Source: Psychroflexus salis
Lineage (GTDB): Bacteria; Bacteroidota; Bacteroidia; Flavobacteriales; Flavobacteriaceae
Direction of reading: 5' to 3'
NCBI RefSeq assembly: GCF_014640175.1
Contig: NZ_BMGL01000006.1
Location: 124,001 to 188,000 of the forward strand
Length of the DNA stretch: 64,000 bases
Part shown: piece by piece, positions 16,246-25,013 of the stretch
Layout of the letters: each line of letters begins with the position of its first letter
Position numbering within the stretch: the stretch's first letter is position 1
Made by a program: the position numbers and the translations under genes
Notes under the pieces: generated by a model
What the model was told of the DNA's origin: nothing
The model's input: the letters and a program-made list of their open reading frames with translations, nothing else
Database searches by the model: none

Positions 16246-18618
16246 AATATCAAGAAATTTAGTTACGTATTGCTTATTTTTTGGTTATCCTTCGGTTTTG
16301 TTAATGCACAAGATTTTTCCTTAACGGGAAAAGTTTTTAATAACGAAAACAAAGAGCCAATCTTAGGAGCAAACCTTATTGTTAAAAACACCAAATTTGC
16401 TGGCGTTACTAATTTTAATGGTAAATTCGAAATTCAACTTCCTAAAGGAGTTTACGAAATTGAATTTTCTTATTTGGGTTTCGAAAACCAAATAAAAACA
16501 CTTGAAATCTCTAAAGACACCAATTTTGATATTTATTTAGTTCCAAGCGAAGAACAACTAGATGAAGTTTTGGTACAAGAAAATATTGAAAAAACAGAAA
16601 TTCGAAGTGCAAGCATGAGCGTTAGCAAACTCACCAGCAAAACCATTAAACAAATTCCGGTTGTGCTAGGTGAAGCAGACGTTATTCGTTCTTTAATACA
16701 ATTACCTGGCATATCGAATACTGGCGAAGGCGCTTCAGGCTTTAACGTTCGTGGTGGAAGCGCAGGACAAAATTTAGTTCTAGTAGACGAAGCTACCATT
16801 TTCAATTCTTCGCATTTATTTGGTTTATTTTCAGTTTTTAATCCAGATGCTATTAAAAATGTAAGCTTATTCAAAGGTGGTATCCCTGCAAATTTTGGTG
16901 GAAGAGTTGCATCTGTTCTTGATATTGAACAACGCCGTGGTAATACTCAAAAGTTTAAAGGAGAAGCCAATATAGGTGTAGTATCGAGTAAATTACTGCT
17001 GGAAGGTCCGATACAAAAAGATAAAAGTAGTTTTTTAATAAGCGGTAGAAGCTCTTACGCCCACTTGTTTCTTAAGTTAGCAGACAATCCCAATTCAGCT
17101 TATTTTTACGATGTAAATGCTAAATTTAATTTCAAGTTGAACAAAAATAATATCATTTCTACTTCTGCTTACTACGGTAGAGATGTTTTCGATATCAGCG
17201 ATAACTTTATTAACACCTATGGAAGTAGTTTTATTTCCACTCGATGGAATCATGTATTTAACGAAAGTACTTTTAGTAACTTACATTTTATAGTAAACGA
17301 TTATATCTACGATTTAGAAATTAATACAGCTGAATTTGTTTTTGAAACAGGTTTGAATAATTTCAATTTAAAATACGATGTAAATCAGCAAATCAACAAC
17401 CAATTTACCTTAAAATATGGAATCGATTCATTTTATCATGAATTTAATCCGGGGGTAATAAAACCTAATAATCCTAATTCTGGTGTAAATTTACGTGTAT
17501 TAGACAAAAAATTTGCAATCGAAAATGCTTTTTATCTTGGAGCAGAACACAATTTAACAAAAGATATTCAGTTAGAATATGGGCTTCGATTAAGTAGTTT
17601 TTATCGACTTGGTCAAAAAGGTTTTGCTTCTTACGAAAATAACGAACCCGTGTTTTATAACACCTCTATTGGTATTTATGAAGAAGCCCCAATTACTGCT
17701 CGAGAAAACATTTCTAAAAGTAATAGCATAAAAAGTTATCATAATTTAGAACCGCGCTTTTCGGTAGCTTACAGTTTAAACAACAATCAATCTTTTAAAT
17801 TAGGATACCATAGAATGGTTCAAAACCTGCATTTAATATCCAACACTTCTGCCCCAACACCCTTCGACATTTGGGCACCAAGTGGTCCATATTTGCAGCC
17901 ACAGAAAGCAGACCAATTAGCCATTGGGTATTTTCAAAATTTTAAAGAAGAAGCGTACTCGCTCGAAACAGAAGTTTACTATAAAAAAGTCCAAAACAGT
18001 TTCGATTTTATAAATGGCGCCAATTTAATTGCCAATAATAATATTGAGCGGGTTTTACTTAATGGTGAAGGTAGAGCTTATGGATGGGAATTTTTATTGA
18101 AAAAGAATACGGGTAAATTAACAGGCTGGATTGCTTACACCCTATCCAGAACCGAACAACGCACACCCGGAAGAACTCCAAGTGAACCAGGAATTAACAA
18201 TGGCGAGTGGTATTTAAATAATTTCGATAAAACACACGATTTAAGTATAGTTGCCAATTATCAATTCAATAAAAAATGGTCCTTTAACGCAAGTTTTGTC
18301 GTACAAACCGGATTACCTGTTAATTTTCCAGTGGGTCAATACCAATTCCAAGATTTAACAATTCCCGTATATGAAGGAAGGAATTTAAACAGATTGCCTA
18401 CTTTTCATAGATTAGATATTTCAGCTACCTTAATTCCATCTAAAAATGAAAATCGAGATTGGAAAACTTCTTGGTCTTTTGGTATTTACAATGTGTATAA
18501 TCGAATGAATGCTGCAGCAATTAACTTTAGGCAAAATCAAGAAACAGGAGCAAACGAAGCTGTTCGACTTTCAATTTTTGGGGCAGTACCATCAGTTTCT
18601 TATAATATAAAATTTTAA
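16243..18618 (+). CDS. TonB-dependent outer-membrane receptor with carboxypeptidase-regulatory domain
   Basis: The start is the TTG at 16243, since it alone includes the signal peptide (NIKKFSYVLLIFWLSFGF, ending VNAQ) and no ATG occurs early enough. The 791-residue protein has a CarboxypepD_reg-like domain (about 25-110, LTGKVFNNENKEPILGANL), a plug (about 125-235, with GFNVRGGSAGQNLVLVDEATIF) and a beta barrel ending in Phe (SVSYNIKF). It takes up an unknown ligand with TonB energy. The following DUF4249 gene, 1 nt away, is its usual partner in Bacteroidota. Ligand type is unknown; no polysaccharide-utilisation enzymes are adjacent. Confidence 0.92.
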   Translation: MNIKKFSYVLLIFWLSFGFVNAQDFSLTGKVFNNENKEPILGANLIVKNTKFAGVTNFNGKFEIQLPKGVYEIEFSYLGFENQIKTLEISKDTNFDIYLVPSEEQLDEVLVQENIEKTEIRSASMSVSKLTSKTIKQIPVVLGEADVIRSLIQLPGISNTGEGASGFNVRGGSAGQNLVLVDEATIFNSSHLFGLFSVFNPDAIKNVSLFKGGIPANFGGRVASVLDIEQRRGNTQKFKGEANIGVVSSKLLLEGPIQKDKSSFLISGRSSYAHLFLKLADNPNSAYFYDVNAKFNFKLNKNNIISTSAYYGRDVFDISDNFINTYGSSFISTRWNHVFNESTFSNLHFIVNDYIYDLEINTAEFVFETGLNNFNLKYDVNQQINNQFTLKYGIDSFYHEFNPGVIKPNNPNSGVNLRVLDKKFAIENAFYLGAEHNLTKDIQLEYGLRLSSFYRLGQKGFASYENNEPVFYNTSIGIYEEAPITARENISKSNSIKSYHNLEPRFSVAYSLNNNQSFKLGYHRMVQNLHLISNTSAPTPFDIWAPSGPYLQPQKADQLAIGYFQNFKEEAYSLETEVYYKKVQNSFDFINGANLIANNNIERVLLNGEGRAYGWEFLLKKNTGKLTGWIAYTLSRTEQRTPGRTPSEPGINNGEWYLNNFDKTHDLSIVANYQFNKKWSFNASFVVQTGLPVNFPVGQYQFQDLTIPVYEGRNLNRLPTFHRLDISATLIPSKNENRDWKTSWSFGIYNVYNRMNAAAINFRQNQETGANEAVRLSIFGAVPSVSYNIKF

Positions 18619-18619
18619 G

Positions 18620-19435
18620 ATGAAAGCAATTCAATTAGTTAGTCTTTTCTTAGTTTTCAGCCTTTGTACTTCATGCTTAGATGTAGTTGAAGTAGATTTA
18701 GAAGAAGCTACTCCAAGAACGGTAATCGATGCAACAATAAAATGGGAATACCCCAACGAAAGTAACAAACAGCTTATTCAAATAAGTGAAACGCGTAACT
18801 TTTTTGAAGATGAAATTACTTGGATTAGTAATGCAAATGTTGAAATTACGAATGCAAATAGCCAAACTTTTATTTTCGAAGAAATTGAACCTGGACAGTA
18901 CATCACCAACAATTTTATACCCGAATTAAATGCAGATTACCAATTGCAAATACAAGCTAATGGAATTCAATATGAAGCCACAGAGCGATTTGTGAACCCA
19001 TCGGTAATCGACTCTATTGTACAAGACGATGATGGAGGTTTTACAGGTGGCGAAAAAGAAGTTATTATTTATTTTCTAGATAATCCGGAGGAAGAAAATT
19101 ATTATCTAGCGCGTTTTAATACCGAATTTTTAGCTTTTCCAGAAGTAGATATACAGTCTGATGAATTTAATAATGGCAATCGTATGTCGTTTAGCTTTGC
19201 TGACGAAGATTTAAAAACTGGAGATAAAGTAGAAATAGAATTTTACTCGATTAGTAAAGCTTATTACAATTTTTTATTTCGTTTGTTATTACAATCTGGT
19301 TCGGCAGGTGGCCCATTTCAAGCGCAACCTGCAACTGTTCGCGGAAACATAATCAATTCAGATAATTTTGATGATTTTCCATTTGGTTATTTTAGTTTGT
19401 CTACATTTGAAAAAGTTAGCGTTACAATAGAATAA
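18620..19435 (+). CDS. DUF4249 family lipoprotein, partner of the TonB receptor
   Basis: This 271-residue protein has a lipoprotein signal peptide with the lipid-bearing Cys19 in LCTSC, followed by acidic residues (LDVVEVDLEEA) that favour surface export in Bacteroidota. DUF4249 proteins are encoded directly behind TonB receptors of the preceding type, and probably act as a surface lid or ligand-capture partner in the manner of SusD. No homology to SusD itself is seen. The stop codon overlaps the start of murQ (TAATG), implying translational coupling. Confidence 0.85.
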   Translation: MKAIQLVSLFLVFSLCTSCLDVVEVDLEEATPRTVIDATIKWEYPNESNKQLIQISETRNFFEDEITWISNANVEITNANSQTFIFEEIEPGQYITNNFIPELNADYQLQIQANGIQYEATERFVNPSVIDSIVQDDDGGFTGGEKEVIIYFLDNPEEENYYLARFNTEFLAFPEVDIQSDEFNNGNRMSFSFADEDLKTGDKVEIEFYSISKAYYNFLFRLLLQSGSAGGPFQAQPATVRGNIINSDNFDDFPFGYFSLSTFEKVSVTIE

Positions 19436-20244
19436 TGGGAGACTTCGAAAAAATAACCGAGCAAGATTCACTTTACAGCAATTTAGAACATATGCCAATA
19501 GGCGAATGTATTTCTGCTATAAATACAGAAGATCAAAAAGTTGCCTTAGCTGTAAAAAAAGCACTTCCACAAATTGAAAAATTAATTGAAGTAGTGGTCC
19601 ATCAATTAAAAAAAGGTGGAAGATTATTTTATATTGGTGCTGGTACAAGTGGAAGGTTAGGAATTTTAGATGCAAGTGAATGCCCTCCTACTTTTGGTGT
19701 TTCGTCAGAACTTATTCAAGGAATAATAGCAGGTGGAAACAAAGCCATTCGTAAAGCCGTTGAAAACGCAGAAGATAACACAAACCAAGCTTGGAAAGAT
19801 TTACAAAAACATCAAATTAGCTCAAAAGATGTTGTCATTGGCATTGCAGCTTCAGGAACAACTCCTTACGTAATTGGTGGCATTCAACAAGCTAGAGCTA
19901 ATCAACTTAAAACGGGCTGCATTACGTGTAATCCTAAAAGTCCTTTAGTAGTATCTACAGAATTCCCTATTGAAGTAAAGGTAGGACCTGAGTTTGTAAC
20001 GGGTAGTTCAAGAATGAAAGCTGGCACGGCACAGAAAATGATTCTTAATATGATAAGCACTACAGCTATGATTCAATTAGGAAGAGTTAAAGGCAACAAA
20101 ATGGTAGATATGCAATTGAGCAACTACAAGCTTAACCAACGTGCAATCGAAATGTTAATGGGAATTAAAAATATTAGTTCTACAGAAGCTGAATTGCTTC
20201 TAAAAAGGCATGGTAGTGTAAGAAAAGCTTTAGAAAATGAATAA
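19435..20244 (+). CDS. murQ: N-acetylmuramic acid 6-phosphate etherase
   Basis: MurQ removes lactate from N-acetylmuramic acid 6-phosphate to give GlcNAc 6-phosphate, the key step of muropeptide sugar recycling. The 269-residue sequence shows the SIS-domain signature GAGTSGRLGILDASECPPTFG and the second motif GIAASGTTPYVIGG, with a C-terminal UBA-like helical part. It is about 30 residues shorter than the E. coli enzyme, but the family cores are intact. The start overlaps the DUF4249 stop and the end overlaps the DUF6095 gene by 8 nt. No murP or anmK is visible, so the substrate source is not shown here. Confidence 0.95.
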   Translation: MGDFEKITEQDSLYSNLEHMPIGECISAINTEDQKVALAVKKALPQIEKLIEVVVHQLKKGGRLFYIGAGTSGRLGILDASECPPTFGVSSELIQGIIAGGNKAIRKAVENAEDNTNQAWKDLQKHQISSKDVVIGIAASGTTPYVIGGIQQARANQLKTGCITCNPKSPLVVSTEFPIEVKVGPEFVTGSSRMKAGTAQKMILNMISTTAMIQLGRVKGNKMVDMQLSNYKLNQRAIEMLMGIKNISSTEAELLLKRHGSVRKALENE

Positions 20245-20458
20245 AAAAAAAGAAGTTTTAGGGAAAGGCGTTCGTTATTTAGCCATTTCGCTTCCGCTAT
20301 GTTTTATTGGTCCTTCTGTAGTATTTAGTGCATTTAATAACCAAGACAAGTTTTTATTTATCCCTGTGTTAATTATTGGAATAGCTGTTTTAATTGGAGC
20401 CGGTTATTGCATTTTCAAAGGAATAAAAACTGTAATGCAAGCCCTTTTCGATAACTAG
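20237..20458 (+). CDS. DUF6095 family small membrane protein
   Basis: This 73-residue protein has two transmembrane helices (about 14-30 and 38-58) with a basic N-terminus (MNKKKEVLGKGVRY). The sequence fits the flavobacterial DUF6095 family, which is commonly found directly after murQ. It overlaps murQ by 8 nt, so it is translated from the same mRNA. No function is known; a link to cell-wall recycling or to the membrane is only suggested by position. Confidence 0.8.
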   Translation: MNKKKEVLGKGVRYLAISLPLCFIGPSVVFSAFNNQDKFLFIPVLIIGIAVLIGAGYCIFKGIKTVMQALFDN

Positions 20459-20495
20459 AGTTGCAAAATTTTAGTGAAATGTTTTTTGAGAAGTA

Positions 20496-21068
20496 TTAAT
20501 CTTCACCAGAACCATCTCCGTTACCATCACCATCACCCGGTAGCTCATCATCACCTGGAACTTCTATTTCTATAACTTCAATAAATCGAACATCTTCAAA
20601 AATACCTTCAGTCATTTGAATATCTTCTCCCAAACCAACAAATTCGGATAAAGTTCCTGAAAATGTACCTGAGATTATTCCAATTTCTTCATTATAACTA
20701 GAAATGGTCAACTCTCCAGATGTTGCTATATAAAAAGTCTGTGCACTGGTGTTATTGGGCACATAAGTAAGAATTAATTCTTCACTAGTGTTAGAAAGTG
20801 TATAAGTTCCAACAGTTGGATTGCTTATGTTAATGCTCAATTCTGCATTCCCTTTTTTACCAGACAATTCAAGTGCTTCTTCTTGTATTGCTGTTATTTC
20901 TTCAGCTACATAAAGTGTTTCATTTAAACGAACTTGAAAAGTTGCATCTCCATTAGGATCAAAAACATCGTTGATATCTTCGCCAAAACCACCATCTAGT
21001 GGCTCGTTATCGCAACTGATAAAAAATAAGGTAGAAACAAATAAGAATGAAAAAATATATTTAGGCAT
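20496..21068 (-). CDS. Lipoprotein of unknown function (DUF6252-like)
   Basis: This 190-residue protein has a lipoprotein signal (Cys19 in FFISC) and a beta-rich body with repeated strands (ATFQVRLNETLYVA, ISGTFSGTLS) typical of DUF6252-type domains. The C-terminus is an Asp/Gly repeat (PGDDELPGDGDGNGDGSGED), very acidic and probably disordered or calcium-binding. It stands 41 nt downstream of the MFS gene start and on the same strand. No specific role can be given. Confidence 0.7.
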   Translation of the reverse strand: MPKYIFSFLFVSTLFFISCDNEPLDGGFGEDINDVFDPNGDATFQVRLNETLYVAEEITAIQEEALELSGKKGNAELSINISNPTVGTYTLSNTSEELILTYVPNNTSAQTFYIATSGELTISSYNEEIGIISGTFSGTLSEFVGLGEDIQMTEGIFEDVRFIEVIEIEVPGDDELPGDGDGNGDGSGED

Positions 21069-21109
21069 AAGTATAACGATTTAATGGGCGTAAACTTAAT
21101 TAATTTAAT

Positions 21110-22444
21110 TTAAATACGAGTACGCTTAGGAATACGGATTAATAAAAAAATTCCTACAATAAAAAAAACAACTAAAAATATAACTGAATTACGCATACTA
21201 TCAGTTAGTTGGCTAATTAATCCAAAAATAGACATCCCTACAACAATTCCAATTTTTTCGGTTACATCGTAAAAACTAAAAAATGATGTAGTGTCTTTTG
21301 TATTAGGTAATAATTTGGCATATGTAGAGCGCGAAAGCGATTGAATGGCTCCCATAACTAATCCCACAAAAAAAGCAGCTAAATAAAAATCGGTTGGCGA
21401 TTTCATAAAAAAAGCGTAAATACAAATACAGGCCCAAATACAGTTAATTACAATTAAAGTGAAAATATTACCGAATTTTCTTGCCAATTTCGCTGCTAAA
21501 TAAGCCCCACCAATAGCAACTATTTGAATAAGAAGTATACTAATTATAAGTCCACTAGTTTCATCCTGACCAGACCAGTTAATTTCTTCCATTCCAAAAT
21601 AGGTAGCAATTAACATAATGGTTTGTACAGCCATACTATATACAAAAAAAGCTCCTAAAAACTGTTGCAATGTCGGAATGCTTTTAATGTTGACAAAAAC
21701 TTGTTTTATTTCCTTAAAACCATTCAGGAAAATTTCTTTAGAATAGGCATTCTTTTTAAAACTTTTAGGTAAATAGGCATACGTGTATTGACTAAAACCT
21801 ATCCACCAAATACCAGTTAGCACAAACGAAATTCGTGTTGGTTGAGCATTGCTATCGAAACCAAAGTAATCGTATCCCATAATCATGCTTAAACAAATTA
21901 AAAGCAAAATAACGCTTCCAATATACCCTAAGCTAAATCCAAAAGCACTAGCTTGATCTTGTTGATCTTTAAAAGCTATATCTGGCAAATACGAATTGTA
22001 AAACACAATACTTCCCCAAAAGCCAATTAAACCAAAGAAATAGAACAACAAACCGATTTCAATATGTTCTAGGGTAAACCAATATAAACCGATACATGAA
22101 ATTGCGCCTAAGTAATTGAAGAATTTCATGTAAATACGTTTGTTCCCAATATAATCTGCTATTCCAGAAAGCAGCGGACTTAAAATAGAAATACAAACAA
22201 AAGCAAAAGCCGTAATATAACTAATGAGTGAATCGTTATTTATATTAAAACCCAGAAAATCAACTTGATCGTTAATTACTTCTCCGGCTTCATTTTTTAC
22301 CAAAGTAAGGGCTCCGTAAAATATAGGAAAAATAGCAGATGAAATAACTAAACTGTATACTGAATTTGCCCAATCGTAAAAAGCCCAAGCTTTAATTAGC
22401 TTGGGATGACCTTTAGGCAAGACAGTTTCTTTTTTATTAATCAC
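21110..22444 (-). CDS. MFS transporter of the UMF1 family
   Basis: This 444-residue protein has about 11-12 transmembrane helices and the family signature KAWAFYDWANSVYSLVISSAIFPIFY at the N-terminus, which is distinctive of bacterial UMF1 / ATG22-like permeases. Members of this family are thought to export small molecules such as amino acids, but the substrate here is not known. It overlaps the upstream M48 peptidase gene by 8 nt (stop-start overlap), so the pair is cotranscribed. The linkage to a peptidase lipoprotein could reflect envelope peptide turnover, which is an inference. Confidence 0.88.
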   Translation of the reverse strand: MINKKETVLPKGHPKLIKAWAFYDWANSVYSLVISSAIFPIFYGALTLVKNEAGEVINDQVDFLGFNINNDSLISYITAFAFVCISILSPLLSGIADYIGNKRIYMKFFNYLGAISCIGLYWFTLEHIEIGLLFYFFGLIGFWGSIVFYNSYLPDIAFKDQQDQASAFGFSLGYIGSVILLLICLSMIMGYDYFGFDSNAQPTRISFVLTGIWWIGFSQYTYAYLPKSFKKNAYSKEIFLNGFKEIKQVFVNIKSIPTLQQFLGAFFVYSMAVQTIMLIATYFGMEEINWSGQDETSGLIISILLIQIVAIGGAYLAAKLARKFGNIFTLIVINCIWACICIYAFFMKSPTDFYLAAFFVGLVMGAIQSLSRSTYAKLLPNTKDTTSFFSFYDVTEKIGIVVGMSIFGLISQLTDSMRNSVIFLVVFFIVGIFLLIRIPKRTRI

Positions 22445-23285
22445 TAATCGGAGTATTTGGTTTAAATTTAGTTACTCCAAACTTCTTAGCTTCTTCTTTT
22501 GCTAGGCTAGACATGCGGTTTAAATTTTCAATTCTATTTTCAGTTGAAGGATGTGTACTTAAAAACTCAGGTGGTTTATTACCGCCGCTAGCTTGATCCA
22601 TTCGTTTCCACAATTCTGAGCCTTCATCAGGATCATAACCCGCAATGGCCATTAATTTAAGGCCAATCTCATCGGCTTCTGTTTCATGTTTTCTACTAAA
22701 AGGAAGCATCCCTAAATATTGAGAACCAAGACCATAGGCCAAATTGAAATACTCTTGCTGTTGTTGATCTTCAGAAAAAATAGCTCCACCAACCACACCT
22801 AAACTTTGTTGTAATGTACTAGCGCTCATTCGCTGTTGTCCATGATTAGCAAGCGCATGCGCAACTTCGTGTCCCATAATGGTTGCTATTCCATTTTCGT
22901 TAGCTGCAACTGGTAAAATACCTGTATAAAAAGCTACTTTTCCACCTGGCATAGCCCAGGCATTAACAGTATTTTCATCGATTAGTACAAATTCCCATTT
23001 GTAGTTATCAGTATAATTCTTGTATCCATTCGCATCAAGCCATTGTTCTGCTGCTTGTGCAATTTCGTTACCAATTCGTTTAATCATTTCTGCTCTAGGT
23101 GTTTCTGTAATAATTGTACTTTGTTCTTTTACTTGTTCATACTGCTGAAAAGACATAGGTAATATTTGATTATTTGGCACGATGGCCATTGTTTTATTAC
23201 CTGTAAAAGGATTAGTAGCACAATTGGAAACAAAAATGAAAACGAAAACACTAAGAATTATTTTGGCTTGAGATGTTTTAAACAT
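22437..23285 (-). CDS. M48 family zinc metallopeptidase, lipoprotein
   Basis: The start is set at MFKTSQAKIILSVF, 15 codons inside the longest frame, because this begins a lipoprotein signal peptide ending SNC with Cys22. The 282-residue mature-type protein carries the zinc motif HEVAHALANHG (His139, Glu140, His143) and a third ligand in ETEADEIGLKLM. It resembles the catalytic domain of BepA/LoiP outer-membrane quality-control proteases without TPR repeats. It probably degrades misfolded envelope proteins. A TAAATTTG box at 23301-23308 is 15 nt upstream on this strand. The gene overlaps the MFS gene that follows. Confidence 0.92.
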   Translation of the reverse strand: MFKTSQAKIILSVFVFIFVSNCATNPFTGNKTMAIVPNNQILPMSFQQYEQVKEQSTIITETPRAEMIKRIGNEIAQAAEQWLDANGYKNYTDNYKWEFVLIDENTVNAWAMPGGKVAFYTGILPVAANENGIATIMGHEVAHALANHGQQRMSASTLQQSLGVVGGAIFSEDQQQQEYFNLAYGLGSQYLGMLPFSRKHETEADEIGLKLMAIAGYDPDEGSELWKRMDQASGGNKPPEFLSTHPSTENRIENLNRMSSLAKEEAKKFGVTKFKPNTPISD

Positions 23286-23467
23286 AAAATTAATTTTAAA
23301 CAAATTTACATGTTTCTTTGTTGTATGCATTAACTCGTCTAAGATAATTTTTATCTGTAGAAGTCTTTACAAAAACCAAACAGATAATTTAAACTTCTTT
23401 TTAGAATTGAGTCGGACTTTAATCTATACATTTACAAAAAAGGCACACTTTTTGAAAAATATTATTT

Positions 23468-23959
23468 ATGAAAAAATTAATTGTACTTTTTACCTTATTT
23501 AGCTTGGCTTGTAATACTACTGCACAGCAAGAAAAACAAACCCAAACAGAGAAAAAATTTGAAGTTGAAAAATCTGAACAAGAATGGAAATCCGAGCTCA
23601 GCGAAATGGAGTTTCAGGTTTTAAGAAAAGCGGCAACCGAACGAGCGTTTAGCAGTTCATTAAACAATATAAAAAAGGCAGGAACCTTTGTCTGTGCAGC
23701 TTGTGAAAATCCGTTGTATAAAACAAAAGACAAGTTTAATAGCGGTACAGGATGGCCTAGTTTTGATCGAGCCATCGAAGGTAGCCTTGCTTATTCTTCA
23801 GACCGAAAACTCGGTTACAAACGCGATGAAGCTTTGTGTGGTAAATGTGGTGGACATTTAGGCCATATTTTTGAAGATGGCCCAAGAGAAACCACAGGAA
23901 TGCGACACTGCATTAACGGTGTAGCCTTGAAATTTGTTCCAGATGAAAAAGAAAAATAA
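23468..23959 (+). CDS. msrB: Methionine-R-sulfoxide reductase B, lipoprotein form
   Basis: This 163-residue protein has a lipoprotein signal (Cys15 in FSLAC) and a full MsrB domain. Zinc cysteines occur in CAACENPLY and CGKCGGHLGH, and the catalytic Cys148 sits in GMRHCINGVAL. It would repair oxidised methionines in periplasmic or outer-membrane proteins. The second msrB gene follows after 3 nt and is cytoplasmic by its lack of a signal. The proteins share the motif order W.SEL.E..F.VLRKA.TERAF, indicating duplication and divergent targeting. Confidence 0.92.
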   Translation: MKKLIVLFTLFSLACNTTAQQEKQTQTEKKFEVEKSEQEWKSELSEMEFQVLRKAATERAFSSSLNNIKKAGTFVCAACENPLYKTKDKFNSGTGWPSFDRAIEGSLAYSSDRKLGYKRDEALCGKCGGHLGHIFEDGPRETTGMRHCINGVALKFVPDEKEK

Positions 23960-23962
23960 ACT

Positions 23963-24346
23963 ATGAAATTATCTAATAAAGAATGGAAACAGAAGTTAAG
24001 CGAAGAACAATTTAAAATTCTTCGAGAAGCTTCAACAGAACGGCCTTTTACAGGCAAATACAACATGCACTTTGAAGATGGAACCTACAAATGTGCTGGA
24101 TGCAATACACCTTTATTTGCAAGCGAAACTAAATTTGACAGCAGTTGTGGCTGGCCAAGTTTTGATGAAGCCATTGAAGGAAGTATTGAATACAAACAAG
24201 ATCGAACACTGGGAATGCTCAGAACTGAAATTTTATGTACCAACTGCGGCGGACACTTAGGCCACGTTTTTGATGACGGCCCAACTGCAACTGGCAAACG
24301 ATACTGCGTTAATTCGCTTAGTTTAAATTTTAACTCAAACCCTTAA
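23963..24346 (+). CDS. msrB: Methionine-R-sulfoxide reductase B, cytoplasmic form
   Basis: This 127-residue protein is a minimal MsrB with zinc cysteines (CAGCNTPLF, CTNCGGHLGH) and the catalytic Cys115 in GKRYCVNSLSL. It reduces R-methionine sulfoxide in proteins, with electrons from thioredoxin. No signal peptide is seen. It starts 3 nt after the lipoprotein copy and is 4 nt from the next lipoprotein gene, so all three are on one transcript. The second resolving Cys is not obvious. Confidence 0.95.
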   Translation: MKLSNKEWKQKLSEEQFKILREASTERPFTGKYNMHFEDGTYKCAGCNTPLFASETKFDSSCGWPSFDEAIEGSIEYKQDRTLGMLRTEILCTNCGGHLGHVFDDGPTATGKRYCVNSLSLNFNSNP

Positions 24347-24350
24347 CCTT

Positions 24351-24893
24351 ATGAAAAAAATTGGAACTTTACTTTTATGCTTGTTTTTTATAGCAGCATG
24401 TACAGACGATGTTGGCCCTCCAGGACCACAAGGACCACAAGGACCAGCTGGTATAAATATTTTAGGGAATATTTTTGAAGTTACTGTAAATTTTACATCG
24501 CAAAATAATTATGGTACATTAATTGACTTTCCTCAAGAAATTGAAGTTTTTGAAACCGATGTAGTACTGGTTTATTTATTAGAAGATGTAATTCCCGACT
24601 CAACTGGACCTATTGATGTTTGGTCTTTGTTACCTAGAACTTTTTATCTAGATGATGGAAGTCAAGTTGCGTATAATTTTACCCATACGTTTTTAGATGT
24701 AGAATTGTTTTTAGCGGGAAACACTAATTTTTCAACTTTAGGAAGCGCATTTACACTCGATCAAACTTTTAGAATTGCAGTAGTTCCTGCCGAATTTGCT
24801 GAAAATCCTGATATAAATGTAGCTGACATGCAAGAAGTTGTTCAAGTTTTAGCATCGCAGCAAGATGACTTTAACATTCAAAAACTAGAATAA
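24351..24893 (+). CDS. Lipoprotein with short collagen-like tract
   Basis: This 180-residue protein has a lipoprotein signal (Cys17 in IAAC) followed directly by a short Gly-x-Y tract (residues 22-34, GPPGPQGPQGPAG). The remaining 145 residues are beta-rich, with no known domain. Such G-x-Y lipoproteins are common in Bacteroidota; the tract is too short for a stable triple helix on its own, so it may just be a linker. It is the third gene of the msrB operon, followed by a clear terminator. Confidence 0.78.
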   Translation: MKKIGTLLLCLFFIAACTDDVGPPGPQGPQGPAGINILGNIFEVTVNFTSQNNYGTLIDFPQEIEVFETDVVLVYLLEDVIPDSTGPIDVWSLLPRTFYLDDGSQVAYNFTHTFLDVELFLAGNTNFSTLGSAFTLDQTFRIAVVPAEFAENPDINVADMQEVVQVLASQQDDFNIQKLE

Positions 24894-24920
24894 ACTTGAT
24901 TTATAAAAAAACCATATTTT

Positions 24921-24955
24921 AAGCCATTTCATCTTTAGAAATGGCTTTTTTTTTT
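24921..24955 (+). terminator. Terminator of the msrB operon
   Basis: AAGCCATTTC pairs perfectly with GAAATGGCTT around a 7-nt loop and is followed by a T-run, 28 nt after the last stop. Confidence 0.87.
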
Positions 24956-25013
24956 GCAATTTTGTTAACTCAGTTTACATTAACAATGCTTAATTTCACA
25001 AAAAAAATACCAC

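Noticed and set aside
24413-24453. Collagen-like tract as a sign of host or eukaryotic origin
   Set aside because: Short G-x-Y tracts after a lipobox are common in bacterial lipoproteins.
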